Shown here: in pieces, positions 1-10,200 of the stretch
Layout: each line of letters starts with the position of its first letter
How positions within the stretch are numbered: the first letter of the stretch is position 1
Assembly: GCA_964507045.1 (NCBI GenBank)
Contig: CAZDOO010000021.1
Span: 1 to 64,000 of the forward strand
Direction of reading: 5' to 3'
Source: UBA8199 sp964507045
GTDB taxonomy: Bacteria > Verrucomicrobiota > Verrucomicrobiia > Limisphaerales > UBA8199
Length of the DNA stretch: 64,000 nt
Position numbers and translations under genes: made by a program
Notes under the pieces: model-generated
What the model was told of the DNA's origin: nothing
What the model saw: the letters and a program-made list of their open reading frames with translations, nothing else
The model's database searches: none

Positions 1-205
1 ACCGCACACTCAACTTTCAGCCCTCAACTGAGCCAAGTTGGCACAGTGGGGTCATGGAGGAAACCAAGCCCTGTGAATGACCGGCGCGGCTGCCGGAGGC
101 CGGAAATGCCCGGAAATGGCCCTGATCAACCCAGGCGAAGCCCCCTTTTGGCAAAACCGAGCCCAGCCAGGCGCCCGCCGCCGCCTCCGGCTCGTTCCCG
201 GCTCT

Positions 206-329
206 CCCCACCGTCTCCTCACCGTTACCTCACCGTTACCTCACCGTTGAACCTCTGCAAGGTTTGCAGAGGTTCAACGGTGAGGTAACGGTGAGGTAAC
301 GGAGGGGTAAGCCATGGGGACGGTGGGGG
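206..329. repeat. Palindrome built of 11-bp units (element 1)
   Basis: Arms 222-260 and 264-302 are a perfect 39-bp inverted repeat around the 3-nt loop GGT. The left arm is made of 11-mers: CCTCACCGTTA (217-227), the same again (228-238), CCTCACCGTTG (239-249) and AACCTCTGCAA (250-260), preceded by the related CCCCACCGTCT (206-216). The right arm mirrors them at 264-274, 275-285, 286-296 and 297-307, with a further similar unit at 319-329. An RNA copy would form a very stable long hairpin. It is not a simple terminator: there is no T tract, and the stem is far too long and internally repetitive. Confidence 0.85.
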
Positions 330-394
330 GCATCGGCGATAGGCCGGAGGCCGGCGCCCAGGCAAGTTCCGGCTCGCAGTATCAGCAAAGCCAA

Positions 395-487
395 TGAATT
401 GGGGAGTTGTGTAAGAAAGTCAGGGGAATTGATGTCAGCGGAATGGATGAGCCGTGCCTATGAATTGATGGGTTGTGTGAGGGAGTC
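395..487. repeat. Imperfect 27-bp direct repeat
   Basis: Positions 395-421 and 461-487 both begin TGAATTG and end with AGTC, and match at about 21 of 27 positions by eye. The spacing is 66 bp. No function is evident; it may be a decayed local duplication. Confidence 0.4.
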
Positions 488-588
488 CAAAACCCAGCCG
501 CATGCAGCAGCTCGCTTGCGGGAGGCCGCACGCCCTCGCGGGTTGGAAGCCGGGCTATCCGGACGTGCTTTTAGTTGGTTTCCCCGCG

Positions 589-1983
589 TTAACGGGCGGA
601 GACCTTCGCGATGGCCTCGACAATCTGCTGGTAGCCGGTGCAGCGGCAGAGATTGCCGGAGATGGCGGTGCGGATTTCCCGTTCGGTCGGCCGGGGGTTC
701 CAATCCAGCAGCGCCTTGGCGCTCATAAGCATTCCCGGCGTGCAGAAGCCGCAGTGGACGGCATCGTGGTCGAGAAAAGATGCTTGCAGCGGGTGCAGCT
801 TGCCGGCTTGCGCCAGGCCTTCCACAGTCGAGACGTGACGCCCGGCGATTTGCGGGGCGAGCACGAGGCAGGAATTGACCGGCTCACCGTCGAGGAGGAC
901 CGTGCAGGCGCCGCACTCGCCGATTTCGCAGCCGCACTTGGTGCCCATCAGGCCCAAGTGATCCCGCAGCAGGTCGAGCAGGGTGGTGTTGGCGGGAACA
1001 GTAAGCGTGAGGGGGCGCCCATTGATCGTGGTGGTGATGGAGGCTTCGGCGGCAGGGCGCGGCGTCCCCGGCGCGCCGGGGAGAGCGCGCACTGCCTTCG
1101 CGGGGGCGGGCGATTTTGCAGGCGGGGCCGCGAGGCATGCCTCTAACACCCGCCTTACCAGGACCGCGATCACCGGCTCTTTGTACTCCGTGGACCAGCG
1201 CCGGCCGGTGGCCGTGATCATCACCTCGGAGACCTTTTTGCCGGCGGCAGCGAAGAGCTTCGTGCCGGGCTTCTCGCCGACCAGCAACTGCTCGGCTGCG
1301 GTGACCCGCTGCCACGTTGCGAAGGCGGCGCCGGGCACAATCCGCGCCTCGGTGATGCGTCCATCCGCGCCCACTTCGAGAATAGCCGCCACGCTCAGGC
1401 GGGAGATTGCCAGCGCGTTGCGCCGCCCCAGCTTGATGAACGCGCCGCCGGAGTTTGGGCCAGGCTGGCGGAAGCGAATGCCGCTCAGCAGCTCGTCGGG
1501 CTTGGCCTTGGTCTGGTAGGGCTTGACGAACAGGTCCGCCAGCGGCAGCTCCCGGCGGCCGGCTTTGGATTGCAGCGTGACTGTCGCGCCCAGCGCGATG
1601 AGCGGCGGCACGGAATCCGCGCACGCGGCCGCGTTCATAATGTTGCCGCCGACGGTGGCGCGAGCCCGGACCTGCGGGGAGCCGATCGCGGCGGCCGCGG
1701 CGCCCAGCAATGGCGCCGACCTGCGCAGCGCCTCCGAGCGCACCAGGTCGGCGTGCGTAACCAGAGGCCCGAGGGCAATGGCGCCGTCCGAGTCGGCGAT
1801 CCCGCCGAGCGCCGCGACCCGGGAAATATCGAGCACCAGCCTGGGCGTCTTCTTGGAGCCGCGCCGCAACTCGATCAGCAAGTCGGTTCCACCGGCCAGA
1901 ATGCGCGCCTCGGGACCGTGCTCGGCCAGCACACCGCAGGCCTCGGCAATGGTTTGAACGGCGATGTAGTCGAAGCGCTTCAT
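589..1983 (-). CDS. Molybdenum hydroxylase FAD/[2Fe-2S] fusion subunit
   Basis: Electron-transfer subunit of a xanthine dehydrogenase/CO dehydrogenase-family enzyme, passing electrons from the Mo centre through two [2Fe-2S] clusters to FAD. Residues about 1-285 are a CoxM-type FAD-binding and C-terminal flavoprotein domain (AGGTDLL and GSPQVRARATVGGNI motifs). A Pro/Ala-rich linker follows, then residues about 315-464 form a CoxS-type iron-sulfur protein with both cluster motifs: CGCEIGECGAC near 350, CGFCTPG near 411 and CRCTG near 446. The usual XdhA fusion has the iron-sulfur part first; here the order is reversed. The start codon overlaps the stop of the upstream large-subunit gene by ATGA, so the two are translationally coupled. 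The substrate cannot be told from sequence. Confidence 0.9.
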   Translation of the reverse strand: MKRFDYIAVQTIAEACGVLAEHGPEARILAGGTDLLIELRRGSKKTPRLVLDISRVAALGGIADSDGAIALGPLVTHADLVRSEALRRSAPLLGAAAAAIGSPQVRARATVGGNIMNAAACADSVPPLIALGATVTLQSKAGRRELPLADLFVKPYQTKAKPDELLSGIRFRQPGPNSGGAFIKLGRRNALAISRLSVAAILEVGADGRITEARIVPGAAFATWQRVTAAEQLLVGEKPGTKLFAAAGKKVSEVMITATGRRWSTEYKEPVIAVLVRRVLEACLAAPPAKSPAPAKAVRALPGAPGTPRPAAEASITTTINGRPLTLTVPANTTLLDLLRDHLGLMGTKCGCEIGECGACTVLLDGEPVNSCLVLAPQIAGRHVSTVEGLAQAGKLHPLQASFLDHDAVHCGFCTPGMLMSAKALLDWNPRPTEREIRTAISGNLCRCTGYQQIVEAIAKVSAR

Positions 1984-4334
1984 AGGTCACCTCGCCCGAG
2001 TTTGCAGGAGTCTCCCACCCGCACATCCTTCTTCACCGAACCGCGCTCGCCTTTGCGGGTGAGCTTGTGCCCGAGCAGGACGCGTTCGAGCGTGGCGGGG
2101 ATTTCCAGGACACGCTTCCCCGTGGCGTTGTAGATGGCGTTGACGAGGGCCGGAGCCGCCAGTTCGTTCGCCGGTTCGCCGATGGACTTGGCCCCGAAGG
2201 GCCCGGCCGCGTCGGCGTTCTCGACGATGATGGCCTTAATATTCGGCACGTCCATGGAGGTCGCGATCAGGTACTCGTCGAAATTCACTTGCTTCGGCAC
2301 CGCGTCCTCGTAGTCGAACTCTTCCAACAGCCCGTAGCCGAGCCCCATCGCGACGCCGCCGTAGAATTGCCCCAGCACCGAATTGCGGTTGATGGCCTGC
2401 CCGACGTCGTGGCAGGAGACGAACTCCAGCACGTCCACCTTGCCGAGCTCCGTGTCCACTTCCACCTCGGCCACATTTGCCCCATAGACGAAAGTGAAAT
2501 AGGCCTCGCCCTTGCCTTCCTCCTCGTGCCAGGACGTGTGCGGGGCTTTGTGCCAACCCAGGCCATACATTGGCTTGCCGCGCTGGAAGCACGCGCCCGC
2601 CAGCTCGCTGAACGACGCCAGCCGCTTGCCGCTGCCTTTCTCCACCAGGTAGTTCCCGGCCAAATCGCACTGGTCGGGGGTAGCCTTGACCATGTCGGCC
2701 CCCACCTCCAGCAGCGTCGCCCGCACGACCTCCGCCGCTTTCTTCGCCGCCGAGCCGCCCATGATGGTGCCGCGCGACGCCACCGTCGGCCCGGAGTCGG
2801 GCACCCGGCTGGTGTGGGTGTTCAGGAACCGGATGCGGTCCATCGAAATGCCGAGCACCTCCGCCGCGATCTGCGACATCTGCGTCTGCGCCCCCTGCCC
2901 CATGTCGGTGATGCCCGAGGACACGATCACGCTGCCGTCGGTCTGCACCGACACAATGGCCCCCGCGGCATCCGCCCCTTCGGCGCCCAGCGACACGCCG
3001 CGATAACTGCACGCCAGCCCGATCCCGCGCTTTTTCGGCGCCGCCGGCGCGTTGCGATACCGCTTCCACTTCGCCTGGAAGTCCAGCGCCTCGGCGGCCT
3101 TTGTCAGCACCTCGATCAGGCTCACTTTGTGGGTCAGGCGCTGCTGCGTCGCCGTCACCGCGCCATCCTTGAAGCCGTTCTGCAGGCGGATCTCCAGCGG
3201 GTCCTTGCCCACCTTCTCGCCCAGCTCGTCCATCATGCTCTCGATGGCAAAGTTGACCTGCGGCGAGCCGAAGCCGCGCATCGCGCCCGTGTAATTGTTA
3301 TTGGTATAGACGGCATAGACGTCCGTCTTCACGTGCTCGCAGTAATAGGGCCCGGTTGCCTGCACCACCGAGCGCCAGGTCACGAACTGGCTCATCGAGG
3401 CATAGGCGCCCCCGTCCGCGATGCACTTGATCTCCATCGCCGTAATCGAGCCGTCCTGCTTCGCGCCCCACTTGTAATCGAGCACGTAGGGATGCCGCTT
3501 GTAGGACTCGAGCATGGATTCTTCGCGCGTGTTGACCATCTTGACCGGCTTGCCCGTGGCCAGCGCCAGCAGGGCCGCCCGGCAGCACAGGGAGGTCATC
3601 ACCTCGTCTTTGCCGCCGAAGGAGCCGCCCAGGGTGGCCTGGACAATCTCGACCTGGTTCAGGTCCAGTTTCAGCACCGCTGCGACCGAGCGGCGAGTCG
3701 AGAACAGGTTCTGCACGCTGCCGGTCACCGTCACCCCGCCATGCTCAGCCGGCTCGGCCAGCACCGCCTCGGGCTCGAGGTAACTGTGCTCGATGCACGG
3801 CGTCTTGAACCTCCGCTCGAGGATGAAGTCCGCCGCCGCGAAGCCCTTGGCCACGTCGCCCTTGCGCACCTTATGGTGGACGAACGCGTTGTCCGCCCCG
3901 TGAATTTTGGGCGCGCTCGCCTCCAGCGCCGCCTCAGGATCCGAGACCACCGGCAGCGGCTCATATTCCACCTCGACCAGCTTCAGCGCCGCTTCGGCGA
4001 TCTCCCTCGTCTTGGCCGCGACCAACACGACTCCGTCGCCAAGGTAACGGACTTTGTCCACCGCGAGGATGGCCTGGTTCTTGAGGACGATGCCGATGAC
4101 CTTCTCGCCCGGGATGTCCTGCGCCGTCAGCACGGCTTCGACGCCCGCGAGCTGTTTGGCGGCCGTCGTATCAATGCGCACGATGCGGGCGTGGGGATGT
4201 TCCGAACGCAGGACCTTGCCGTAAAGCTGGTGTCCGGCGTTGTAATCCGCGGCGTACTTTGCCCGCCCCGTCACCTTGCCGAGGGCGTCCACGCGCCGCT
4301 CGCCTTTGCCGATGATCTTGTTCTGCGTGCTCAC
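1980..4334 (-). CDS. Molybdopterin-binding large subunit, xanthine dehydrogenase family
   Basis: Catalytic subunit of a molybdenum hydroxylase (CoxL/XdhB type), about 784 aa. The N-terminus carries the family's GKVTGRAKYAADY segment; GGSFGGKDE, RGFGSPQ and the C-terminal GAKSIGEPA region are the expected cofactor-binding motifs. The GTG at 4334 gives the usual family start, MSTQNK-IIGKGERR; an ATG at 4397 would add 21 atypical residues. It is the first gene of a two-gene unit with the FAD/[2Fe-2S] fusion. No maturation genes (xdhC, moco biosynthesis) lie alongside. The residues do not allow a confident choice between xanthine, aldehyde or another aromatic substrate. Confidence 0.9.
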   Translation of the reverse strand: MSTQNKIIGKGERRVDALGKVTGRAKYAADYNAGHQLYGKVLRSEHPHARIVRIDTTAAKQLAGVEAVLTAQDIPGEKVIGIVLKNQAILAVDKVRYLGDGVVLVAAKTREIAEAALKLVEVEYEPLPVVSDPEAALEASAPKIHGADNAFVHHKVRKGDVAKGFAAADFILERRFKTPCIEHSYLEPEAVLAEPAEHGGVTVTGSVQNLFSTRRSVAAVLKLDLNQVEIVQATLGGSFGGKDEVMTSLCCRAALLALATGKPVKMVNTREESMLESYKRHPYVLDYKWGAKQDGSITAMEIKCIADGGAYASMSQFVTWRSVVQATGPYYCEHVKTDVYAVYTNNNYTGAMRGFGSPQVNFAIESMMDELGEKVGKDPLEIRLQNGFKDGAVTATQQRLTHKVSLIEVLTKAAEALDFQAKWKRYRNAPAAPKKRGIGLACSYRGVSLGAEGADAAGAIVSVQTDGSVIVSSGITDMGQGAQTQMSQIAAEVLGISMDRIRFLNTHTSRVPDSGPTVASRGTIMGGSAAKKAAEVVRATLLEVGADMVKATPDQCDLAGNYLVEKGSGKRLASFSELAGACFQRGKPMYGLGWHKAPHTSWHEEEGKGEAYFTFVYGANVAEVEVDTELGKVDVLEFVSCHDVGQAINRNSVLGQFYGGVAMGLGYGLLEEFDYEDAVPKQVNFDEYLIATSMDVPNIKAIIVENADAAGPFGAKSIGEPANELAAPALVNAIYNATGKRVLEIPATLERVLLGHKLTRKGERGSVKKDVRVGDSCKLGRGDL

Positions 4335-4469
4335 TCTGTCTGGCTTGGTTACTGGATCCAGAGTCCGCAGTCTCGCGCAAAGTTGCGTCGAATGCAATGC
4401 AAACCCGGGCAGGGCCGGATGAGCGGATGAGCATTGTCAGCGCCCGCGGCTGGTGTATAGTCAGAGCAC

Positions 4470-5930
4470 ATGGCAGTCCAGAACCGCATTGTCAAGGTCC
4501 AGAAGCGCAACCGCGCACTGGTGAAATTCGACGACCTCCGCATCCGGCAGGCGATTCTCCACGCCGCCCAGTCCATTGGCGGCCTGGAACAGGATCGTGT
4601 GCCCGGCGTCAACGAAACCATCTTCCGGGCCCACGACAGCGAGGAAGAGATCGCCGGCTTCCTGGCCGACGCGGTGGTCGTCTGTCTCAACTCCGACCCG
4701 CACCACTTGATCTCCAATTTCCCGCCAACCATCGAGACGATCCAGGACGAAGTGCTCCACGCGCTGCGCAGCTACGGCTTCCAGAACACCGCCGACGCCT
4801 ACGAATGTTATCGCTGGGGCCGGCATTGGCTGCGGGAAGGCGCCATTACGGCGGACAAGTTCATGGGCAACGGCTTTCCACGGACGCGGATGGACGAGAC
4901 GCTGGCCTGGAACCGGCAGCACGGCTGCGACACCGTCGCCGGGCTCAACGAGATTGTGCGCCGCGGCAAGATTCAACCGCTGGTGGAGGAATCGCTCGCC
5001 CGGTACGAGCAATCGCTCGATGAGGCGGCGCGGAAGGTCATGCAGCGCCTCAACGGCGGCGACCAGCTCCGCATGATGTGGGTCAGCGGCCCAAGTTCCT
5101 CCGGCAAGACCACGACAACCGTCAAGCTCACCGAGCGGCTGCAGAAGCAGGGCCTGCGCTTCCTCATGCTCAACCTCGACGACTACTTCTGGTCGCTCGT
5201 GGAGCATCCCACCGATTGGATCAACGACCGCAACTACGAGACGCCCGAGGCGCTGGATATCCAGTTGCTCAATAGCCATTTGACCGGTTTGCTGGCAGGC
5301 GAGACCATCGAGAAGCCGATCTACAGCTTCAAGGAGGGCCGCCGCATCGCCACCAAGCACATCAAGCTGGAGCCGGGCCAGATTCTATTGCTGGATTGCC
5401 TGCACGGGCTCTACCCCCCCATCACGGAAGGCATCCCGGCCTCCGCGCAGTTCCGCCTCTACATCGAGACCCAGAATGTGCTCTCCGAGGGCGACGGCAG
5501 CAGCGGCCGCCGCACGCAGTTCACCGACGTGCGCCTGCTGCGGCGCATGCTGCGCGACGTTCAGCACCGCAATCACAGTCCGCTGCTGACCATCCTGCAC
5601 TGGCACTACGTCCGCTCCGGCGAACTGTTCAGCATCATCCCCTTGAGCGGCCTGGCCGATCATGTCGTCAACGGCGGGTTTCCCTTCGACCTGCCCGTGC
5701 TCAAGCCGTTTTTCTGCGGCCCGGGCGGTCACCTCCCCCGGCCCGAGGATTTTCAATCCTATGCCGGCTTCCTGGACGCCCGCATCCGCTACGAGCGAGT
5801 CAAGCGGCTGCTGGAGTCCGTCGAGGGCTTGAGCAAGGAACAGGCCGGGAGCTACGACGTGATTCCCGGCGACGCCGTCATCCGCGAGTTTATCGGCGGC
5901 AGCACCATCAAGATTCCCCACAACGAGTAA
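4470..5930 (+). CDS. ATP-cone/uridine kinase-like nucleoside kinase
   Basis: 486 aa. Residues about 1-95 resemble an ATP-cone, the ATP/dATP-sensing regulatory module of NrdR and ribonucleotide reductases (IVKVQKRNRALVKFDD, then a helical region). Residues about 190-480 are a P-loop kinase of the uridine kinase/phosphoribulokinase family, with Walker A GPSSSGKTTTT near 209 and the NLDDYFW motif. Such proteins are usually called nucleoside kinases; the actual substrate is unknown. The gene is transcribed away from the Mo-hydroxylase operon with about 135 bp between the starts, so the promoters probably lie in that gap. The BON-domain gene follows after 12 bp and may be co-transcribed. Confidence 0.85.
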   Translation: MAVQNRIVKVQKRNRALVKFDDLRIRQAILHAAQSIGGLEQDRVPGVNETIFRAHDSEEEIAGFLADAVVVCLNSDPHHLISNFPPTIETIQDEVLHALRSYGFQNTADAYECYRWGRHWLREGAITADKFMGNGFPRTRMDETLAWNRQHGCDTVAGLNEIVRRGKIQPLVEESLARYEQSLDEAARKVMQRLNGGDQLRMMWVSGPSSSGKTTTTVKLTERLQKQGLRFLMLNLDDYFWSLVEHPTDWINDRNYETPEALDIQLLNSHLTGLLAGETIEKPIYSFKEGRRIATKHIKLEPGQILLLDCLHGLYPPITEGIPASAQFRLYIETQNVLSEGDGSSGRRTQFTDVRLLRRMLRDVQHRNHSPLLTILHWHYVRSGELFSIIPLSGLADHVVNGGFPFDLPVLKPFFCGPGGHLPRPEDFQSYAGFLDARIRYERVKRLLESVEGLSKEQAGSYDVIPGDAVIREFIGGSTIKIPHNE

Positions 5931-5942
5931 CCGGCCCCGCGC

Positions 5943-6428
5943 ATGAAGACTTTCCTCGTGCTGGTGTTGGGCATCGCCCTCGGCGGGGCCGCGGTGTGGT
6001 TCTACGCCACTTATCGGCACGATCCGCGCTGGCAGTCCGCCGAAAAGAAGGTCGGAGACGCCGCCACCTCGGCTCGTGAGGCGGCACAGGACAAGATTCG
6101 CGCCCTCCACCTGCGTCCCGAGGACCTCAAGGATGAATTAGCCCGCACCGGCCAGATTGTCCGCCGCGAGGCCAGCGCCGCCGGCCGGGCGATTGCCGAC
6201 GCCACCGCCGACGCACGGATCACTGCCGCCATTAAAGCCAAGCTGGTCGCCAGCCGCGACCTCTCGGCCTTGAATATCTCGGTCAACACCACCGCCGGTG
6301 TGGTCACCTTGTCCGGCACGGTATCCTCCACCGAGCACGTGGGGAAAGCGATTCTATTGGCGATGGAAACCGAGGGCGTGCGCGAGACGGTCTCGACCCT
6401 CCAGGTGAAGCCTAAGGCGCAACCTTAG
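5943..6428 (+). CDS. BON-domain membrane-anchored protein
   Basis: 161 aa. An N-terminal hydrophobic segment (residues about 3-21, FLVLVLGIALGGAAVWFYA) is a membrane anchor or uncleaved signal. A charged Ala-rich region follows, and a BON domain (residues about 75-158: RITAAIKAKLVASRDL, then GVVTLSGTVSS) closes the protein. BON domains occur in OsmY-type periplasmic stress proteins and are thought to bind phospholipid or support envelope integrity. The start lies 12 bp after the nucleoside kinase stop, suggesting co-transcription. Confidence 0.8.
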   Translation: MKTFLVLVLGIALGGAAVWFYATYRHDPRWQSAEKKVGDAATSAREAAQDKIRALHLRPEDLKDELARTGQIVRREASAAGRAIADATADARITAAIKAKLVASRDLSALNISVNTTAGVVTLSGTVSSTEHVGKAILLAMETEGVRETVSTLQVKPKAQP

Positions 6429-6595
6429 CCAGCCGATCGGCGAGCGCCGACGTGACCCAATTGCATCGTCCAGCCCGGTTGCTTTCCCCCGCCTTGTCGG
6501 CTATCTTCTGCTCCTATCGCATGCAAAGCCCTAAGCACCTCCGAAAGCGGCAAGAAAGCCTAACCTCCCACATCATAAGCCGGCCCCCAGCCAAG

Positions 6596-7238
6596 CTCAT
6601 CCCATCCGCGCGTTGCCAGTGGATGATGGCAGCGCGGGTCACCGGTATCATACTGGCGTTATGGCTGCCCGTGACCACGCGCGCCGCCCAGCACAATGTC
6701 ATCGCCGGCAATCTGCGGGTGGATCAGATTCCCGGGTACAGCTATTCCGGCAGTTACGATGACAACACCAACGCTATCGTCACCTGCACGCTCGCAATCA
6801 ACGGCTTCACCGCCGTTGGGGGACCGCCGTTCAACCGCGCGGACTTCTATGTTTGGGCCTACCCCGGAGCTCTTGGCACCAATGACGCGAATCTGGGCTT
6901 CCTGATCGGCTCGGTGGCGCAGAATGGCCGCACCAATCCTCTCCCCACCTATGGCACCAACTGCTGGCAGATTTGCCAGACGGTAGCCAATGCCGACAAC
7001 ACCTTGCGGTTTGCCACCTGCCAGACGGTGGGCAGCCTGGGCACGGGCAACACGATTGAGTGCAACGCCAACGTCGCGGCTGCGTTCTTCCCCATGTCGA
7101 ACTGGCTGGGAGGCTGGTGCCGGAGCCTGCCCTACACGAACGGCTATCCCAACAACTGGTTTCTGGGCTCGCCGGGCTTGCTCGGCTGGACCAATCACGG
7201 CGCCTACACCAACTTCTTCGATCTCTACGGCCTCACAG
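6596..7238. repeat. Identity tract 1, copy A (643 bp)
   Basis: This stretch is identical, as far as can be read in all three frames, to 16694-17336 in copy B (constant offset 10,098). Differences resume at once on both sides (for example 6593, 6595 and 7239 onward). Outside the identity tracts the copies differ at many synonymous and replacement sites. Confidence 0.9.
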
Positions 7239-10200
7239 GCGGGAGTGGCGGCCAAAGCACCGTGTCCCTCACCAACTTCGGAATCAACTCGCTGACCGAC
7301 GGCATCCTGCTGGTCACTGGCGGCAAGGACGAGAACAACTTTGTCCAGTCTCGGCGCAACGCTGACGGCACCTGGCAGGTTTACGTCCATGACATCGGCG
7401 CGGACAGCACTGCTTATGAGCAGGACCAGTTCGTTTTTGTGTATGTGCCCAAGACGAACACGCTGGTGGTGTCCGGCATGTTCCAAAGCGACTCCTACGG
7501 GAACCCATCCATTACCAACTACAGCGGGGCGCAGTTGGGGGTGACCAATTACGTGGTCTCCAGCAGCGGCGGCTATTCAATCTGTCCCGTGTTCACCATT
7601 ACCAATATTGCCGCGGGCCGCTGGTACCTGACCATGAACAATACCAACTTCACCCCGACCAACGGCGTGCTCATCACGTCGCCGGCCGGGGGCGGCAGCT
7701 ACAACGTGGACAACATCGTGACCTGCCAGGCGACCAACAGCAGCAAATTCTCGAATGGCTGGGAGATCCAATCGCGCGATCTGCCCTCCGGCAACCTGCA
7801 AAGCCCCTACGTTTCAGGCGGGTCCGAGGATGTTTGCTCGTTTGTATTTATCCCGGCGAACAATGCGTTCATCGCAGTCGCGCCCACGCAGAACCTGCAA
7901 ACGACGACCGCCGGGGGCACGGCCACCTTCACCGTGGTGCTGCAGCAAGCACCGACCGCAAACGTGACCATTGGCGTCAGTTCGAGCGACACGAACGAAG
8001 GCACGGTGGACACGAGCACGTTGACGTTCACTTCGTCCAACTGGAACACGCCGCAGACGGTAACAATTACCGGTGTGGAGAACGGCCTTTCCAACACCAA
8101 CGTTGCGTACACGATTATCCTCGCTGCGGCGGTGAGCACGGACACCAACTACAACGGCATGAAACCGAGCAACGTTGCGGTTACCAACGTCCGCTGCTTT
8201 ACCTGGAATGGCGGGGCCGGCAATGGCGTTTGGAGTTCGGGCGCTGCCCAATCCAACTGGAGCGGTGGCGTTTATGCCCCGGGCAATAGCGGGGGCCCAT
8301 ACGATTTCGTTTTTACCGCGGCCAGCCCCGCCGGCCCGAGCACGATTACGCTAGCCGGCGGGCACAACCCGGACGTGAACAACCTGACCATCAATGCCAA
8401 CGCCTGGAACCCGACAACGATTGCTCTTACCAATGGAACCTCCAACGATCACCTGGACCTCAATCCGGCGAGCAGCGGCGTTGAGACCGTGACGATTCTG
8501 TCAGGCTCACACACCATCACCAATACCGGGGCAGGCAGCTACGGCTACGTGCAGCTCCAGGGACAAGACAACCAAGTCTTCGACATAGGCAGCGGCGCTG
8601 CGCTCACGATCTCCCCCGTGATTAAAGGTGATGCGGGAACTCGCGGGTTCACCAAGACAGGCGCCGGCACGCTGACATTGCGCGGCGCCAACACCTACGG
8701 CGGCGGCACGATCCTCAGCGGCGGCAAGCTGGTGGCGATGGCCAACGCCAGCGCCCTCGGCACGGGCGCGCTGACCCTCAATGGCGCCTCGGCGACGCTG
8801 GAACTCGACAACAACTCCGGCTTGAGCTTCAACAACAATGTGACGGTGTCGTCTGACGCCACGATCAACCCAGGGCGCCTGACGCCAGGCGCGGGCGTGA
8901 CCCACACGCTGGGCACATTGAGCATCGGGCCCAATACGCTGACGATCGCCGGCGCGAGCACTGTGACCAGCGGCACCGCGCAAATAACCTTTGGGAACGT
9001 CACGTTGACCGGCACGCCCACCTTTACGGTCAACAATCCGGCGGGCGGCGGCACGACAACGCTGAGTCTCGGCGCGGTGAACAACGGAGCCTACACCGCG
9101 GTTATCAATGGCAATGGCAACCTGGTGCAAACCGGCGTATGGGGCAACGGCGCCGGCGGCATCACCTACAGCGGCACCGGATCGCTGACACTGAGCCAGG
9201 CCAATACCTACACGGGCGGCACGACCCTCAGCAGCGGCAAGCTGGTCCTGGGGCCCTCGGGCTCGATTTCCTCCTCCCCGCAAATCCTTGTCTCCAGCGG
9301 CGCCACGTTTGATGTGTCCCGGGTGAGTGCGGGATTCAGTTTGGGCAGTGGTCAGTGGCTGGGTGGCTCGGGCGTGGTCACGGGCAGCGTGACGGTGGCC
9401 GGCGGCACACTCAATCCCAACACTTCCCTGAGCTTTTCCAATAGCCTGGCCCTGAGCGGGTCAGGAACAAATTACTTTGTCTTGAGCAGCGTTCCCGGCG
9501 CGGCCACGAACGATCAGATCGTGGTAGCGGGCAACCTCAACCTCAGCGGCGTGACTACCATGGGAGTCAGCTACACTGCGCTGGGGATCGGCCGGTATAA
9601 GCTGATCACCTACGGCGGCGCGCTCACGGGCGGCACGAGTAACTTGTGGCTGACCCTTTCCGGCGTACCGCAAGTGGCGTATCTGGATGCTTCCATCACT
9701 AACGAAATTGACCTAGTGGTGATCCCGCCGGTCAGTCTGGCCTGGGTGGGCGATGGTTTGTCCAATAACTGGGATATAGCCCTGACCGAGAACTGGCTGA
9801 ACATCAGCAACTCCACCCCCACCTACTTCCTCAATGCGGAGCCGGTCGTTTTCAACGATTCCGGCTCGAAGAGCCCCGCGGTGAACCTGGTCGGCGCGCT
9901 GGCCCCCAGCTCGCTGGTAGTATCTAACAACACTGGCACCTACGCCTTCAGCGGCAGCGGTTACCTCAGCGGCAGCACGGGCTTGACGAAGCAGGGTGCC
10001 GGCTCGCTGGTGATCGCCAACAGCGGAGTCAACAGTTTCAGCGGTGGGACCACCATCGCCGGCGGAACGGTGAGCATTACCGAGGACAGCGCCCTGGGTG
10101 CGCCCCCTGACTCAGCGGTCACGAACCAGCTCACGCTTAGCGGCGGGAAACTGCAGACAGCGGCTGACATGACGTTCACTCCCAACCGGGGGATTACAGT

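Larger units (their letters stand above)
1..588. other. Non-coding region before the Mo-hydroxylase operon
   Basis: No convincing gene is present; the short ORFs here lack recognisable motifs and overlap the palindrome described separately. The stretch holds an 11-bp-unit palindrome near 206-329, GC-rich flanks at about 165-195 and 335-365 that can pair with each other and lengthen the stem, and an imperfect 27-bp direct repeat (395-421 and 461-487). The molybdenum hydroxylase genes on the minus strand end just inside its right border. Confidence 0.6.

Noticed and set aside
2067..4430. Long plus-strand ORF (787 codons) across the molybdenum hydroxylase gene
   Set aside because: It is antisense to a gene with clear family motifs; its own translation is Arg/His/Gly-rich without any domain. 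High GC makes such open antisense frames common.
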